Below, piece after piece: positions 1 through 8,382 of a stretch of 64,000 nt of DNA. The stretch is from a bacterium (GTDB lineage: Bacteria; Verrucomicrobiota; Verrucomicrobiia; Limisphaerales; UBA11358), in NCBI GenBank assembly GCA_021780905.1, contig JAJXXW010000061.1, positions 88,108 to 152,107 on the forward strand. The letters are read 5' to 3'. Within the stretch, counting starts at the first letter, position 1. Each line of letters begins with the position of its first letter. Both the position numbers and the translations under genes were made by a program. Under the pieces are notes generated by a model. That model ran no database searches. It saw only the letters and a list, made by a program, of their open reading frames with translations, and had not been told where the DNA came from.

Positions 1-352
1 TCAAAATCGTGTCCATCATGCCGGGCATGGAATCGCGCGCACCGGAGCGCACCGCGACGAGCAACGGCATTCCGCTGGTCGCGCCGAACTTTGTGCCCAT
101 GATCTTTTCCATGTTGGCCACGCCGGCCTCCATCTGCGCCTGGAGTTCCTTCGGATAGGTTTTCTTGTGCGCGTAGAAGTAGGTGCAGACTTCGGTGGTG
201 ATGGTGAAACCGGGAGGCACGGGCAGACCGATGCGGGTCATCTCCGCGAGGTTCGCGCCTTTGCCGCCGAGCAGCGGCTTCATCGAGCCGTCGCCGTCGG
301 CTTTTTTGTTGCCCCAGGTATAGACGTATTTGTTGGATTTAGCTTTGGCCAT
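1..352 (-). CDS. ppdK: Pyruvate, phosphate dikinase, N-terminal part (runs off the window)
   Basis: Reverse-strand reading from the ATG at 352 gives [20 protein letters not shown], then a [10 protein letters not shown] segment, [13 protein letters not shown] and [17 protein letters not shown]. These are the ATP-grasp-like nucleotide-binding signatures of pyruvate phosphate dikinase. The enzyme interconverts pyruvate, ATP and phosphate with phosphoenolpyruvate, AMP and pyrophosphate in the cytoplasm. About 117 codons are visible of a family that is usually near 870-900 residues; the rest lies before base 1. No stop or frameshift is seen in the visible part. The gene diverges from the repeat-rich region to its right. 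The call rests on recognised motifs and is secure. Confidence 0.95.
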   Translation of the reverse strand, partial: MAKAKSNKYVYTWGNKKADGDGSMKPLLGGKGANLAEMTRIGLPVPPGFTITTEVCTYFYAHKKTYPKELQAQMEAGVANMEKIMGTKFGATSGMPLLVAVRSGARDSMPGMMDTIL

Positions 353-450
353 AAATTCAGTGATGTCGGTTAAATGATTCGTGAAAACGAGCACCTAAAA
401 TAGCAAAGCTGATTTAGGAGTCAATGAATCAAGCGGTCTGGACGAACGGG

Positions 451-577
451 GGGAGCGCACGCGCCCTCGCGTGTGGTTTCCAGCGCCCTCGCTGGAAACA
501 TCTGGCAAGGGGGGGGGCTCTCCGCAAGGAGTCCGACGAGGGCGTCGAACCCGGCAGCCGGGGGCGGCTGCGCTCCC
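451..577. repeat. Multi-hairpin interspersed element 1
   Basis: The ends are inverted copies (GGGAGCGCA at 451-459, TGCGCTCCC at 569-577). Inside lie at least five short hairpins: CACGCG-CCCT-CGCGTG (458-473), GTTTCCAGCG-CCCT-CGCTGGAAAC (476-499), CTCC-GCAA-GGAG (520-531), CGACG-AGGG-CGTCG (534-547) and CCGG-CAG-CCGG (551-561). Four of the five loops are exactly four bases, and three read CCCT or its complement AGGG. The whole looks like a non-autonomous structured repeat; no credible coding frame is seen in it. Confidence 0.6.
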
Positions 578-595
578 GCCACGCAATGACAATAG

Positions 596-728
596 CCCAG
601 CCATTCATGGCTGGGTGAAGTGTCCCACAAACCGAACCAGTCCCGTTAGGGACGAAAGCAATGGTCTGCCGTCCCTGAAGGGACTTGGAAACATTCCCGA
701 ACCATGAACCCAGCCATGAATGGCTGGG
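596..728. repeat. Multi-hairpin interspersed element 2
   Basis: Two 20-bp hairpins that are reverse complements of each other bound the element: CCCAGCCA-TTCA-TGGCTGGG at 596-615 and CCCAGCCA-TGAA-TGGCTGGG at 709-728. Between them are two smaller hairpins, GTCCC-GTTA-GGGAC (640-653) and GTCCC-TGAA-GGGAC (671-684). All four have four-base loops. The right border is seven bases from the stop codon of a truncated nucleotidyltransferase frame, so the element probably inserted into that gene. Confidence 0.65.
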
Positions 729-734
729 CTTTTG

Positions 735-884
735 TCAGGCCATGGGTTCCCGCGCCCAATGATTCACCGCCACACCGCCGATCATGCGCCACGCGATCTC
801 CCCGTGCTCCAGCGTGGCGACCAGCCGCGAAACATCATCGCCGCCGCCCGCCGTCGGCCAGTCATAAAACTGACGCCGTGTCAT
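735..884 (-). pseudogene. Truncated nucleotidyltransferase (AbiEii-like N-terminal fragment)
   Basis: A 49-residue frame begins MTRRQFYDWPTAGGGDDVSR and ends IGGVAVNHWAREPMA followed by a stop. The segment W-R-M-I-G-G-V-A-V is the N-terminal signature of nucleotidyltransferases of the AbiEii/DUF6036 kind, where a T-x-D-x-D metal-binding motif should follow within a few residues. Here the frame stops just before that point and multi-hairpin element 2 begins seven bases on. The catalytic part is absent, so this is a remnant. In intact form such proteins act as toxins or as substrate-modifying nucleotidyltransferases. The family name is an inference from a short segment. Confidence 0.5.
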
Positions 885-992
885 GGGCACAGATTAAGCC
901 CACCCGTTCTTCGCGCAAGGACGGGCCGAAGACTGAATCCAAAATCCATCCCGCGCTTGTCGCGCCCGCCCGCTTGTTGCAAACTGCGCGCC

Positions 993-1154
993 ATGCCGAC
1001 GACCATCACCGAACTGCTCGCCAAGGCGGGCAGCCAGTTTTCCACCGAAATTTTCGACACCAAGACCATCGCCGCCGTCGAGACCTCGCTCACCGAAAAG
1101 AACGGCAACGGTCCCGGCGTATGGGCGATGTCGCCCGGCGTCATGGCGGTGTAA
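993..1154 (+). pseudogene. Small frame, possible remnant of a type I R-M subunit N-terminus
   Basis: A 53-codon frame starts MPTTITELLAKAGSQFSTEI and ends MSPGVMAV. The segment FDTKTIAAVETSLTEKNG resembles the start of type I restriction-modification proteins with an HSDR_N-type domain, where a short charged segment ending in EKNG precedes the nuclease-like fold. Nothing of that fold follows. It could equally be an unrelated short frame. It lies between the nucleotidyltransferase remnant and a terminator, in a stretch that seems to collect gene debris. Confidence 0.2.
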
Positions 1155-1190
1155 GTCCCGGCGATGCCGTCCCCTCAACCAGCCTGCGGC

Positions 1191-1231
1191 CACCTTCTCC
1201 GCCGTGAGGGAGAAGGCAAGGAGAGGGGAAA
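1191..1231. repeat. CTCTCC-type interspersed repeat (family F), copy 1
   Basis: A pyrimidine/purine-rich palindrome (CTTCTCC...GGAGAAGG, then GGAGAGGGGAA). Related sequence occurs at 39526-39581 and 39617-39656. Confidence 0.4.
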
Positions 1232-1232
1232 C

Positions 1233-1264
1233 AAAAAAGCCCGCTCGGTGGAGCGGGCTTTTTT
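1233..1264. terminator. Bidirectional intrinsic terminator
   Basis: AAAAAAGCCCGCTC and GAGCGGGCTTTTTT form a 14-bp stem around a GGTG loop, with A and T tracts on both sides, so it can work on either strand. It lies upstream of metH and insulates it from the repeat-rich region. Confidence 0.85.
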
Positions 1265-1397
1265 ATTCGATAAATTTCCCATTTTGCCACCCGCCCCCTG
1301 CCACCGTTTCGCCCGTGCCCAATAGCTAACATATCATCAAATCAAGATGCGTTGATTTTTAATTTGAAACATCAGCGGATTTGGCTATCTTGAACCC

Positions 1398-4300
1398 ATG
1401 TCGAACCACGCCGAACTGCTCAAAAAGGCACTGCAAGAACGCATCGTCATCATTGACGGCGCGATGGGCACGACCATCCGCACCTACGGCTTGGGTGAGA
1501 AGGAGATTCGCGGCGAACGGTTTGCGGATTCCAAGAAAGACCTGAAGAACAACGGCGACCTCTACTCGCTGACGCAAGCGGCGACGATCTGCGACATCCA
1601 TCGCCGCTTTCTGGAAGCCGGCGCGGACATCATCGAGACGAATACTTTTTCCGCCACCAGCATCGGCCAGAGCGAATTTTTCGTGGACGACCCGCGCGAG
1701 CATGGCGGCCGCAAAGACCCGGCGTTTTATCAAGGCATCATCGAGAACAAGTTTCTCAACGACCTTGCGTGGGAGATCAACGAACAATCAGCCAAGCAAT
1801 GCCGTGAATGGGCTGACCGCATCGCGAACAAGACCGGTCGTCCGCGCTTCGTCGCCGGTGCGGTGGGGCCGCTGACGGTTTCGCTGTCGAACTCCCCGGA
1901 TGCGGATGACGCGGGCTTTCGCGTCTGCACGTTTGATCAGGTGAAGACCGCCTACACACACCAGATTCGCGGGCTCATCGCGGGCGGCTCGGACATTCTG
2001 CTCGTTGAGACGATTTTTGATTCGCTCAACGCCAAGGCCGCGCTGGTGGCGATTCAGGAAGTCTTTGAGCAGGACAAAAAGATTCTGCCGATCATGATTT
2101 CCGCCGCCGTCGGCCGCGGCGGCGAGACGATGATTTCCGCGCAGACGGTCGAGGCGTATTGGAACGCGATGAAGCATGTGAATCCGATCGCCATCGGCCT
2201 CAACTGCTCGCTCGGCCCGGATTTGATGAGGCCGTTCCTCGCGGAACTCGCGGAGAAATCCGACACCGCCATCTCCTGCTATCCGAACGCGGGCTTGCCG
2301 AATCCGCTGTCGCCGACGGGCTTTGATTTGCAGCCGGCGGACATGGGTAATTTCCTCGGCGAGTTTGCGCAAAGTGGCTTGCTCAACATCGCCGGCGGCT
2401 GCTGCGGCAACACGCCGGAGCACATCGCGGCGATTGCGAAGGCGCTGGAAGGACGGCATCCGCGTGAGTTTGCGGAACGGAAGTCCGTCACCCAATGCTT
2501 GGGTGGAACGGGCTACCAGCCCGTTTCCGCTGGCAACTTGCCGACGGATTCAGCCCGGCAGGTTGCCGGGCCGAACGGCCAAGTTGGCCGTTCCACCCAG
2601 ACCAAACCGCTCCGCCTGTCCGGTTCGCAGCCGTTCACGCAGCAGATCGGCCAGTTCATCATGATCGGCGAGCGCACGAACGTCGCGGGTTCGCCCAAGT
2701 TTGCCAAGCTCATCAAAGAGAACAAATATGAAGAAGCTGTGGCCGTGGCCCGCCAGCAGGTCGAGAACGGCGCGAACATCATTGATATCTGCATGGATGA
2801 AGGGATGATTGACGGCGTCGCGGCCATGACGCGCTTTCTGCATTTGCTCGGCAGCGAACCGGAAGTCGCCAAAGTGCCGTTCATGGTGGACTCGTCGAAA
2901 TGGGAAGTCATCGAAGCCGGCCTGAAATGCGTCCAAGGCAAAGGCATCGTGAACTCCATTTCGATGAAGGAAGGCGAGGCCAAATTCCGCGAACATGCCC
3001 ACAAAGTTTTGAAATATGGTGCGGCGGTGGTCGTGATGGCTTTTGACGAACAAGGCCAGGCCGCGACGCTCGCGGACAAAATCCGCATCTGCGAACGCGC
3101 CTATCGCATTCTCGTGGACGAGGTCGGCTTCCCGCCGGAGGACATCATTTTCGATCCGAACATTCTCACCGTCGGCACGGGCATCGAGGAGCACAACAAC
3201 TACGCCGTGGACTTCATCGGAGCCACGCGCTGGATCAAACAGAATTTGCCGCACGCGAAAGTCAGCGGCGGTTTGTCGAACGTGTCGTTCAGTTTCCGCG
3301 GCAACAACCCCGTGCGCGAAGCGATGCACAGCGCGTTTCTGTTCCACGCGATCAAGGCCGGGATGGACATGGCCATCGTGAACGCCGGCATGTTGGAAGT
3401 TTACGAGGAGATCGAGCCGGAGTTGAAGGAACTTGTCGAAGATGTTTTGCTCAACCGCCGACCCGACGCGACCGAACGCCTCGTGACATTCGGCGAAAAA
3501 CTCAAAGCCGCCAGTGCCGGCACGACGGCCAGCGACAAAAAAGTGGAGGAAGAATGGCGCAAAGGCACGGTCGAGGAACGCCTTTCGCACTCGCTCGTGA
3601 AGGGCATTGACGCCTACGTTGACACCGACACCGCAGAGGCGCTCGCCAAATACGGCAAGCCGCTCGCGGTCATCGAAGGGCCGCTGATGGCGGGCATGAG
3701 CGTGGTTGGCGATTTGTTCGGCGCGGGCAAAATGTTTCTGCCGCAGGTCGTGAAGTCGGCGCGCGTGATGAAGAAATCCGTCGCGTATCTCACGCCGTTC
3801 ATGGAAGCCGAGAAAGCCGCGATGGCCGCGCGCGGTGAAGTTGTGAAGGCGCAGGGCAAAATCGTCCTCGCCACCGTGAAAGGTGACGTGCATGACATCG
3901 GCAAGAACATCGTCGGCGTCGTGCTGGCGTGCAATAACTACGAAGTCATTGACCTCGGCGTGATGGTGCCGTGCGAAAAAATTCTCGAACGCGCGAAGCT
4001 GGAAAAGGTCGACCTCATCGGCTTGAGCGGATTGATCACGCCATCGCTCGACGAAATGGTTCACGTCGCCCGCGAGATGGAACGCACGGGCTTCAAGATT
4101 CCCCTGCTCATCGGCGGCGCGACCACGAGCCGGGCGCACACCGCTGTCAAAGTGGCGCAGCATTATAGCGAACCTGTGGTTCACGTCCTCGACGCCTCGC
4201 GTGCCGTGCCGGTGACGAGCAGCCTGTTGAGCAAAGAGGGCAAAGCGCCGTTCGTGAAGAAGCTCCGTGAAGATTACGAAAAGCTCCGTTCGCAACACGC

Positions 4301-5378
4301 CGGGTCGCAGGTGAAACTGCTTTCGCTCGCAGCCGCCCGCGCCAACGCGCCAAAGCTGAAATACGACGACCTACCGAAGCCGGAGTTCACCGGCGTGCGC
4401 GTGCTGTCGTCCGCACCGTTCAATCCTGGCAAGTGCGACTGCGGTTCGTCCCACGGCCACGCCGGAGCGTTCGGCGTTTCGCTGGAGGAAGTCGTGCCGT
4501 TCATTGATTGGACGCCGTTTTTTCACACATGGGAACTGCGCGGCGTTTATCCGAAAATTCTCACTCACGAAAAGCACGGCGAGGAAGCCACCAAGCTGTT
4601 TGCCGACGCACAGAAGATGCTCGCGGAATTCGTCGCGAACAAATCGCTGAAACTGCAGGCGGTTTACGGACTGTTTCCAGCAAATGCCTTCGGCGACGAC
4701 GTGGAGGTTTACACCAATGGTTCACGCAAACATCTGCGGGCGAAATTCCATTTCCTCCGCCAACAGATCGAGAAAGGCGACGGCACGCCGAATTGGTGCC
4801 TGGCGGATTTCGTCGCGCCGCGCGAATCTCAAATTTCAAATTTGAAATCGCAAATTCCGGCGGACCACCTCGGCGCGTTCGCGGTTACGGCGGGCATTGG
4901 CTTGAAAGAAATCGTCGAAAGTTACAAGGCGCAGCACGACGATTATAACGCTATCATGGCCGAAGCGATTGCCGATCGTCTGGCCGAAGCGTTCGCCGAG
5001 TATTTGCACAAACGGGTCCGCGACGAGTGGGGTTTTGGTAAAACCGAAAAGCTCACGACCGAAGATTTGATTGCCGAAAAATATCGCGGCATCCGTCCCG
5101 CTGCCGGTTATCCCGCGTGCCCCGACCACACCGAGAAAGCGATTCTCTGGGACTTGCTGGATGCCGAAAAACACACCGGCATCAAGCTCACCGAAAATTT
5201 CGCCATGTGGCCCGGCGCCAGCGTCAGCGGCCTTTATTTTGCGCATCCCAAATCAAAATACTTTGCCGTCGGCAAACTCGGCCAGGATCAGGTGGAAGAT
5301 CTGGCCAAGCGCAAAGGCAAGTCCGTTTCCGAAATGGAACGCTGGCTGGGGCCGTGGTTGAATTACTTGCCGGTTTGA
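1398..5378 (+). CDS. metH: Cobalamin-dependent methionine synthase with an in-frame repeat insertion
   Basis: This 1326-residue protein transfers the methyl group of 5-methyltetrahydrofolate to homocysteine through methylcobalamin. All four modules are present in order. The homocysteine-binding barrel has GAMGTT near residue 22 and the zinc ligands in GLNCS and [10 protein letters not shown]. The pterin-binding barrel starts at MIGERTNV near 421. The cobalamin module carries DVHDIGKN near 829, with the cobalt-ligating His. The C-terminal S-adenosylmethionine reactivation domain has [12 protein letters not shown] near 1232. The linker between modules one and two holds about 36 residues (365-400) encoded by a palindromic repeat at 2491-2598. 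A second short AT-rich tract is read as [10 protein letters not shown] at 4826-4857. The frame stays open through both, so the gene is probably functional. Confidence 0.97.
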   Translation: MSNHAELLKKALQERIVIIDGAMGTTIRTYGLGEKEIRGERFADSKKDLKNNGDLYSLTQAATICDIHRRFLEAGADIIETNTFSATSIGQSEFFVDDPREHGGRKDPAFYQGIIENKFLNDLAWEINEQSAKQCREWADRIANKTGRPRFVAGAVGPLTVSLSNSPDADDAGFRVCTFDQVKTAYTHQIRGLIAGGSDILLVETIFDSLNAKAALVAIQEVFEQDKKILPIMISAAVGRGGETMISAQTVEAYWNAMKHVNPIAIGLNCSLGPDLMRPFLAELAEKSDTAISCYPNAGLPNPLSPTGFDLQPADMGNFLGEFAQSGLLNIAGGCCGNTPEHIAAIAKALEGRHPREFAERKSVTQCLGGTGYQPVSAGNLPTDSARQVAGPNGQVGRSTQTKPLRLSGSQPFTQQIGQFIMIGERTNVAGSPKFAKLIKENKYEEAVAVARQQVENGANIIDICMDEGMIDGVAAMTRFLHLLGSEPEVAKVPFMVDSSKWEVIEAGLKCVQGKGIVNSISMKEGEAKFREHAHKVLKYGAAVVVMAFDEQGQAATLADKIRICERAYRILVDEVGFPPEDIIFDPNILTVGTGIEEHNNYAVDFIGATRWIKQNLPHAKVSGGLSNVSFSFRGNNPVREAMHSAFLFHAIKAGMDMAIVNAGMLEVYEEIEPELKELVEDVLLNRRPDATERLVTFGEKLKAASAGTTASDKKVEEEWRKGTVEERLSHSLVKGIDAYVDTDTAEALAKYGKPLAVIEGPLMAGMSVVGDLFGAGKMFLPQVVKSARVMKKSVAYLTPFMEAEKAAMAARGEVVKAQGKIVLATVKGDVHDIGKNIVGVVLACNNYEVIDLGVMVPCEKILERAKLEKVDLIGLSGLITPSLDEMVHVAREMERTGFKIPLLIGGATTSRAHTAVKVAQHYSEPVVHVLDASRAVPVTSSLLSKEGKAPFVKKLREDYEKLRSQHAGSQVKLLSLAAARANAPKLKYDDLPKPEFTGVRVLSSAPFNPGKCDCGSSHGHAGAFGVSLEEVVPFIDWTPFFHTWELRGVYPKILTHEKHGEEATKLFADAQKMLAEFVANKSLKLQAVYGLFPANAFGDDVEVYTNGSRKHLRAKFHFLRQQIEKGDGTPNWCLADFVAPRESQISNLKSQIPADHLGAFAVTAGIGLKEIVESYKAQHDDYNAIMAEAIADRLAEAFAEYLHKRVRDEWGFGKTEKLTTEDLIAEKYRGIRPAAGYPACPDHTEKAILWDLLDAEKHTGIKLTENFAMWPGASVSGLYFAHPKSKYFAVGKLGQDQVEDLAKRKGKSVSEMERWLGPWLNYLPV
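2491..2598. repeat. Palindromic element (family A) inserted in frame in metH
   Basis: The termini are GGGTGGAACG (2501-2510) and CGTTCCACCC (2589-2598), a perfect 10-bp inverted repeat. An extra CCCAATGCTTGGG hairpin sits at the left (2491-2503). Internal stems include AACGGGCTACCAGCCCGTT and GGCAACTTGCC. It is translated as part of MetH, giving a segment that includes [18 protein letters not shown], in the linker between the homocysteine and folate modules. Confidence 0.75.
4826..4857. repeat. AAATTTGAAATC-type low-complexity tract inside metH
   Basis: A run built from CAAATTTC, AAATTTG and AAATCGCAAATT units, read in frame as [10 protein letters not shown] just before the reactivation domain. 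Its base composition differs sharply from the surrounding GC-rich gene. Confidence 0.5.
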
Positions 5379-5420
5379 CGCTGGACTTGTTTTTCAGGCG
5401 GCGTGGCGTAAATTTGCCGC

Positions 5421-5879
5421 ATGAAACAAGATGTGGTGCCCGTTCAGATTCGCGGCATTCTGCCGGCCAATAGCGGCTGCGCGCTGTTTGTCGGCAATGA
5501 CGAGAAAGTTTTTGTCATCAATGTCGAACCGCAGATGGGGCAAGTCATCGGGATGTTTCTGCGCGCCGCGCCGAAGGAACGACCGCTCACGCACGACCTC
5601 ATCAACCGGATGTTCCAAGGGTTCGGCATCACCGTCGAGCGCGTCGTCATCACGGACTTGAAAAACTCCACCTACTTCGCGCGGCTGATTTTGCAACAGC
5701 AAAACGAGGTGGCGCGGAAAATCGTTGAACTCGACGCGCGGCCGAGCGATTGTCTGGCACTGGCGGCGGCGCAGAAAAAACCGATTTTCGTATCCGCGTC
5801 GTTATTCGCGCAGGTCGAGGACATGAGCGAAGTCCTCGACAAGATGAACGAATCGGGCAGCGAAGCGGAATCCGAATAG
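5421..5879 (+). CDS. Bifunctional nuclease family protein (DUF151)
   Basis: This 152-residue protein has the diagnostic DUF151 pattern: an N-terminal beta-rich half, a central F-x-R-L-I-L segment (FARLILQQ) and the strongly conserved ELDARPSDCLALA. Family members have been reported to show DNase and RNase activity, and plant homologues act in defence signalling; the bacterial role is not settled. The start at 5421 follows metH by 42 bases. The stop at 5877-5879 is directly followed by the holA ATG, so the two are probably cotranscribed. The acidic C-terminal tail (ESGSEAESE) is outside the domain. Confidence 0.9.
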   Translation: MKQDVVPVQIRGILPANSGCALFVGNDEKVFVINVEPQMGQVIGMFLRAAPKERPLTHDLINRMFQGFGITVERVVITDLKNSTYFARLILQQQNEVARKIVELDARPSDCLALAAAQKKPIFVSASLFAQVEDMSEVLDKMNESGSEAESE

Positions 5880-7013
5880 ATGGCTGCGCCCACCCAACCG
5901 CTCGCCCTCGTCTGCGGCGATGACGATTTCGCCGTCAAACAGCGCGCTCGCCAAATCTTCGCCGACTGGTCGGCCGAACTCGGCGGCATGGATCACGAAA
6001 TCATCGAGGCGACCGTCAGCAACGGCGGCGACGCACTGACCGCCATCGGCAAGCTTCGCGAAGCCCTCAATACCCTGCCCTTTTTCGGCGGCGGCAAAGC
6101 CGTCTGGCTGCGCGACTGCAATTTTCTCGGCGAGGAACGCACCGCTTCATCCGCCGCCGTGACGGAAACTTTGGCGTCGCTGGCGGAAGAACTGAAGAAT
6201 TTTTCGTGGCAAAATGTCCGGCTGCTCATCAGCGCCGGCAAGGTGGACAAGCGGAAGGTTTTTTACAAGACGCTCGAAAAAATCGGGACGGTGGAGGCTT
6301 TTACGGCGTGGTCGGTGGATGACCGCGACTGGGCGGACAAGGCGCAGCTCGCCGCGCGCGCCGCGCTCAAGGCGCGGCAGAAGGAAATTTCGCGCGACGC
6401 GCTGATGGAGTTGATGCAGCGGGCCGGCGCGAACGCCCGGCAGTTGGAAAATGAAATTGAGAAACTGTGCGTGGCCGTTGGCGACCGGAACAAAATTGAA
6501 CTGGCCGACGTGACGCGCGTTTGCCCGTTGAACAAGCAGGCGCGGGCGTTCGCGCTGGGCGACGCGCTGGGCGAACGCAATTTGCCGGCACTGTTGAAAT
6601 GCCTGGACGAGGAGCTTTGGGAAATCCGCGCGAAGATTGACAAGGACAAGTCGGAAATCGGTTTGCTTTACGGCCTGACCGGCAAGATCCGCGCGCTGCT
6701 GTTTTTGAAGGAGATGATGCGCGAAGGCTGGCTCAAGGAGCCGCGCGATTACAATGCCTTCAAGGCGCAACTGGAGCGCGTGCCGGCGGACAAACTGCCG
6801 CAGGAAAAGAAATTCAACCCGCTGGCGATCAATCCTTATGTGCTTTACAAAGCCCTGCCCCAGGTCAAAAAATACACCACGGCGGAACTGGTGAACGCGC
6901 TGGAGGTGCTCCTGCGCTGCAACCAGCGGCTGGTGTCCAGCGGACTGGATGAGGCGCTCGTCCTGCAGCAGGCGCTGGTGCGAATCGTGTCGCCCGGCGC
7001 GCTGGCCGCCTGA
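5880..7013 (+). CDS. holA: DNA polymerase III subunit delta
   Basis: This 377-residue protein fits the delta subunit, which opens the sliding clamp within the clamp-loader complex at replication forks. The N-terminus (LALVCGDDDFAVKQRARQIF) matches the usual 'l.lvyG.d..l...a' opening. The middle shows helical AAA+-like segments (LMELMQRAGANARQLENEIE), followed by a conserved C-terminal helical collar (NPLAINPYVLYKALPQVKKY). As in many delta subunits there is no usable Walker A motif. The ATG follows the bifunctional nuclease stop without a gap, and the stop is followed directly by the STAS gene, so the three form one tight transcription unit. Confidence 0.9.
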   Translation: MAAPTQPLALVCGDDDFAVKQRARQIFADWSAELGGMDHEIIEATVSNGGDALTAIGKLREALNTLPFFGGGKAVWLRDCNFLGEERTASSAAVTETLASLAEELKNFSWQNVRLLISAGKVDKRKVFYKTLEKIGTVEAFTAWSVDDRDWADKAQLAARAALKARQKEISRDALMELMQRAGANARQLENEIEKLCVAVGDRNKIELADVTRVCPLNKQARAFALGDALGERNLPALLKCLDEELWEIRAKIDKDKSEIGLLYGLTGKIRALLFLKEMMREGWLKEPRDYNAFKAQLERVPADKLPQEKKFNPLAINPYVLYKALPQVKKYTTAELVNALEVLLRCNQRLVSSGLDEALVLQQALVRIVSPGALAA

Positions 7014-7556
7014 ATGCAAATCAATTCAAAAGTAAAAATGTCATCAGCCAATTTATCCGTTCTGGTCGGGAAAAACTTCGTCTGCATCAAAATCGCCGGG
7101 CGGGCCAACTTTGCTTCCAGCCCGGATTTCAAGACGCTGTTGAGCGAGCTGGCGCAAAAGGGATTCGGTCATTTCATCATTGATTTGAGCGAGTGCGTGC
7201 TCATGGACAGCACGTTTCTGGGCGTGCTGGCCGGATTCGGCATGAAGTTAAATCCGAAGGGCGCGCCGGCCGAGCGGGGGATCGAGTTGCACGGGGCCAC
7301 CGCGCGCGTCAGCGAACTGCTCGAAAATCTCGGCGCGGCGCATCTGTTCAAACGGACCAGCGGGCCGCTGCAACTGCCGTCCAACCTGGAAACCTGCAAC
7401 CCGGAATCCATCCACCCCTCGCACGAAATGATCGCACGCACCAGCCTGGAAGCCCACCAGACCCTGATGGCCATGAACCCGGAAAACGAGGCCCGCTTTA
7501 AGGACGTGGCCCAGTTTCTCGCGGAAGATTTGAAGAACCTCGAAAAGTCCCTCTGA
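7014..7556 (+). CDS. STAS-domain protein (anti-sigma factor antagonist type)
   Basis: A 180-residue protein whose first 110 residues fit a STAS domain: a beta strand (FVCIKIAGRANF), then FIIDLSECVLMDSTFLGVLAGFG. In that last segment the DSTFLG core aligns with the D-S-x-G-L-G-x-L motif around the phosphorylatable serine of SpoIIAA-like proteins. The last 70 residues are a separate helical tail (HEMIARTSLEAHQTLMAMNP) of unknown role. An internal ATG at 7038 (MSSANLS) is an equally good start. STAS proteins normally work in partner-switching with a kinase or anti-sigma factor, but none lies nearby. Confidence 0.85.
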   Translation: MQINSKVKMSSANLSVLVGKNFVCIKIAGRANFASSPDFKTLLSELAQKGFGHFIIDLSECVLMDSTFLGVLAGFGMKLNPKGAPAERGIELHGATARVSELLENLGAAHLFKRTSGPLQLPSNLETCNPESIHPSHEMIARTSLEAHQTLMAMNPENEARFKDVAQFLAEDLKNLEKSL

Positions 7557-7668
7557 AATCTATCCCCCATCCAGTCCCCGGACAACCCGTCTCCCGCCCG
7601 TCCAATTCCGAAGGTTTTTAAATGACGCGGAGGGAATTGTAAGCCAGAATGTCCCCCCGTGGTTTTGC

Positions 7669-8382
7669 ATGACTGTCACGCTGTTCATCCCGTGTTTTAT
7701 TGACGCGCTGTTTCCGCGCGCCGGCATCAGCATGGTCGAGATTCTCGAACGCCTCGGCCACACGGTCGTTTGCCCGGAGGAAATCGCCTGCTGTGGCCAG
7801 CCCCCGTTCAACTCCGGCTACTGGGACGAGGCCCGGGCCATTGCCGCGCCGGCGCTCGAAAAGTTGCGCGACGCCGAGGCCGTGGTCATCGGCTCCGGCT
7901 CCTGCGGCGCGATGATCAAAAACTTCTACCCGGAACTGTTCAAAGCCACGCGCCAGGCGGAACTGGCCAGCCAAGTCGCCGCGCGCACCTGGGAATTTTC
8001 AGATTTCCTGGTCGCCCGGCTCGGCGTGACCGACCTCGGCGCCAAGTTTCCGCACAAGGCCACCTTCCACGACGGCTGCCACGGCCTGCGCGAACTCGGC
8101 ATCAAGTCCGCACCGCGCGCCCTGCTCGCCCGGGTCCGGGGACTGGAACTGGTCGAGATGAAGGAAGAATCGTGTTGCGGTTTCGGCGGCACCTTTAGCG
8201 CGAAGTTCCCGATGATTTCCACCGCGATGGGCGAGGTGAAGTGCGCCGCCGCCGCCGAGACCGGCGCGGAATACATCGTCTCTGGCGATTCGAGCTGCCT
8301 GATGCACATCCAAGGATTGTTGTCGCGTCAGGGCAGCCCGATAAAAACCATCCATCTTGCCGAAGTGTTGAACCAGCGATGA
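7669..8382 (+). CDS. lutA: Lactate utilisation protein LutA (cysteine-rich Fe-S protein)
   Basis: A 237-residue protein with two CCG-type cysteine-rich domains, as in LutA/YkgE: ACCGQPPFNSG near residue 40 and ESCCGFGG near 166, plus HDGCHGLRELG between them. With LutB and LutC it oxidises L-lactate to pyruvate. Its stop overlaps the lutB start (ATGA at 8379-8382), indicating translational coupling. About 110 bases without any recognisable feature separate it from the STAS gene, so the lut promoter probably lies there. Confidence 0.92.
   Translation: MTVTLFIPCFIDALFPRAGISMVEILERLGHTVVCPEEIACCGQPPFNSGYWDEARAIAAPALEKLRDAEAVVIGSGSCGAMIKNFYPELFKATRQAELASQVAARTWEFSDFLVARLGVTDLGAKFPHKATFHDGCHGLRELGIKSAPRALLARVRGLELVEMKEESCCGFGGTFSAKFPMISTAMGEVKCAAAAETGAEYIVSGDSSCLMHIQGLLSRQGSPIKTIHLAEVLNQR

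Noticed and set aside
704..1207. Overlapping plus-strand open frames of 144 and 167 codons
   Set aside because: They run through hairpin element 2 and antisense to the nucleotidyltransferase fragment. Only the last 53 codons of one of them look protein-like, and that part was listed separately with low confidence.
1265..1397. Cobalamin or SAM riboswitch upstream of metH
   Set aside because: The leader is only about 130 bases after the terminator and shows neither a B12-box nor the SAM-riboswitch core helices.
2550..4298. 582-codon open frame antisense to metH
   Set aside because: It mirrors the codon pattern of metH in high-GC DNA and shows no protein family motif. Similar long antisense frames opposite lutB (8595-9734), the metalloprotease (24446-25960), the fucosidase (57372-58556) and the sulfatase (59950-61233) were rejected for the same reason.
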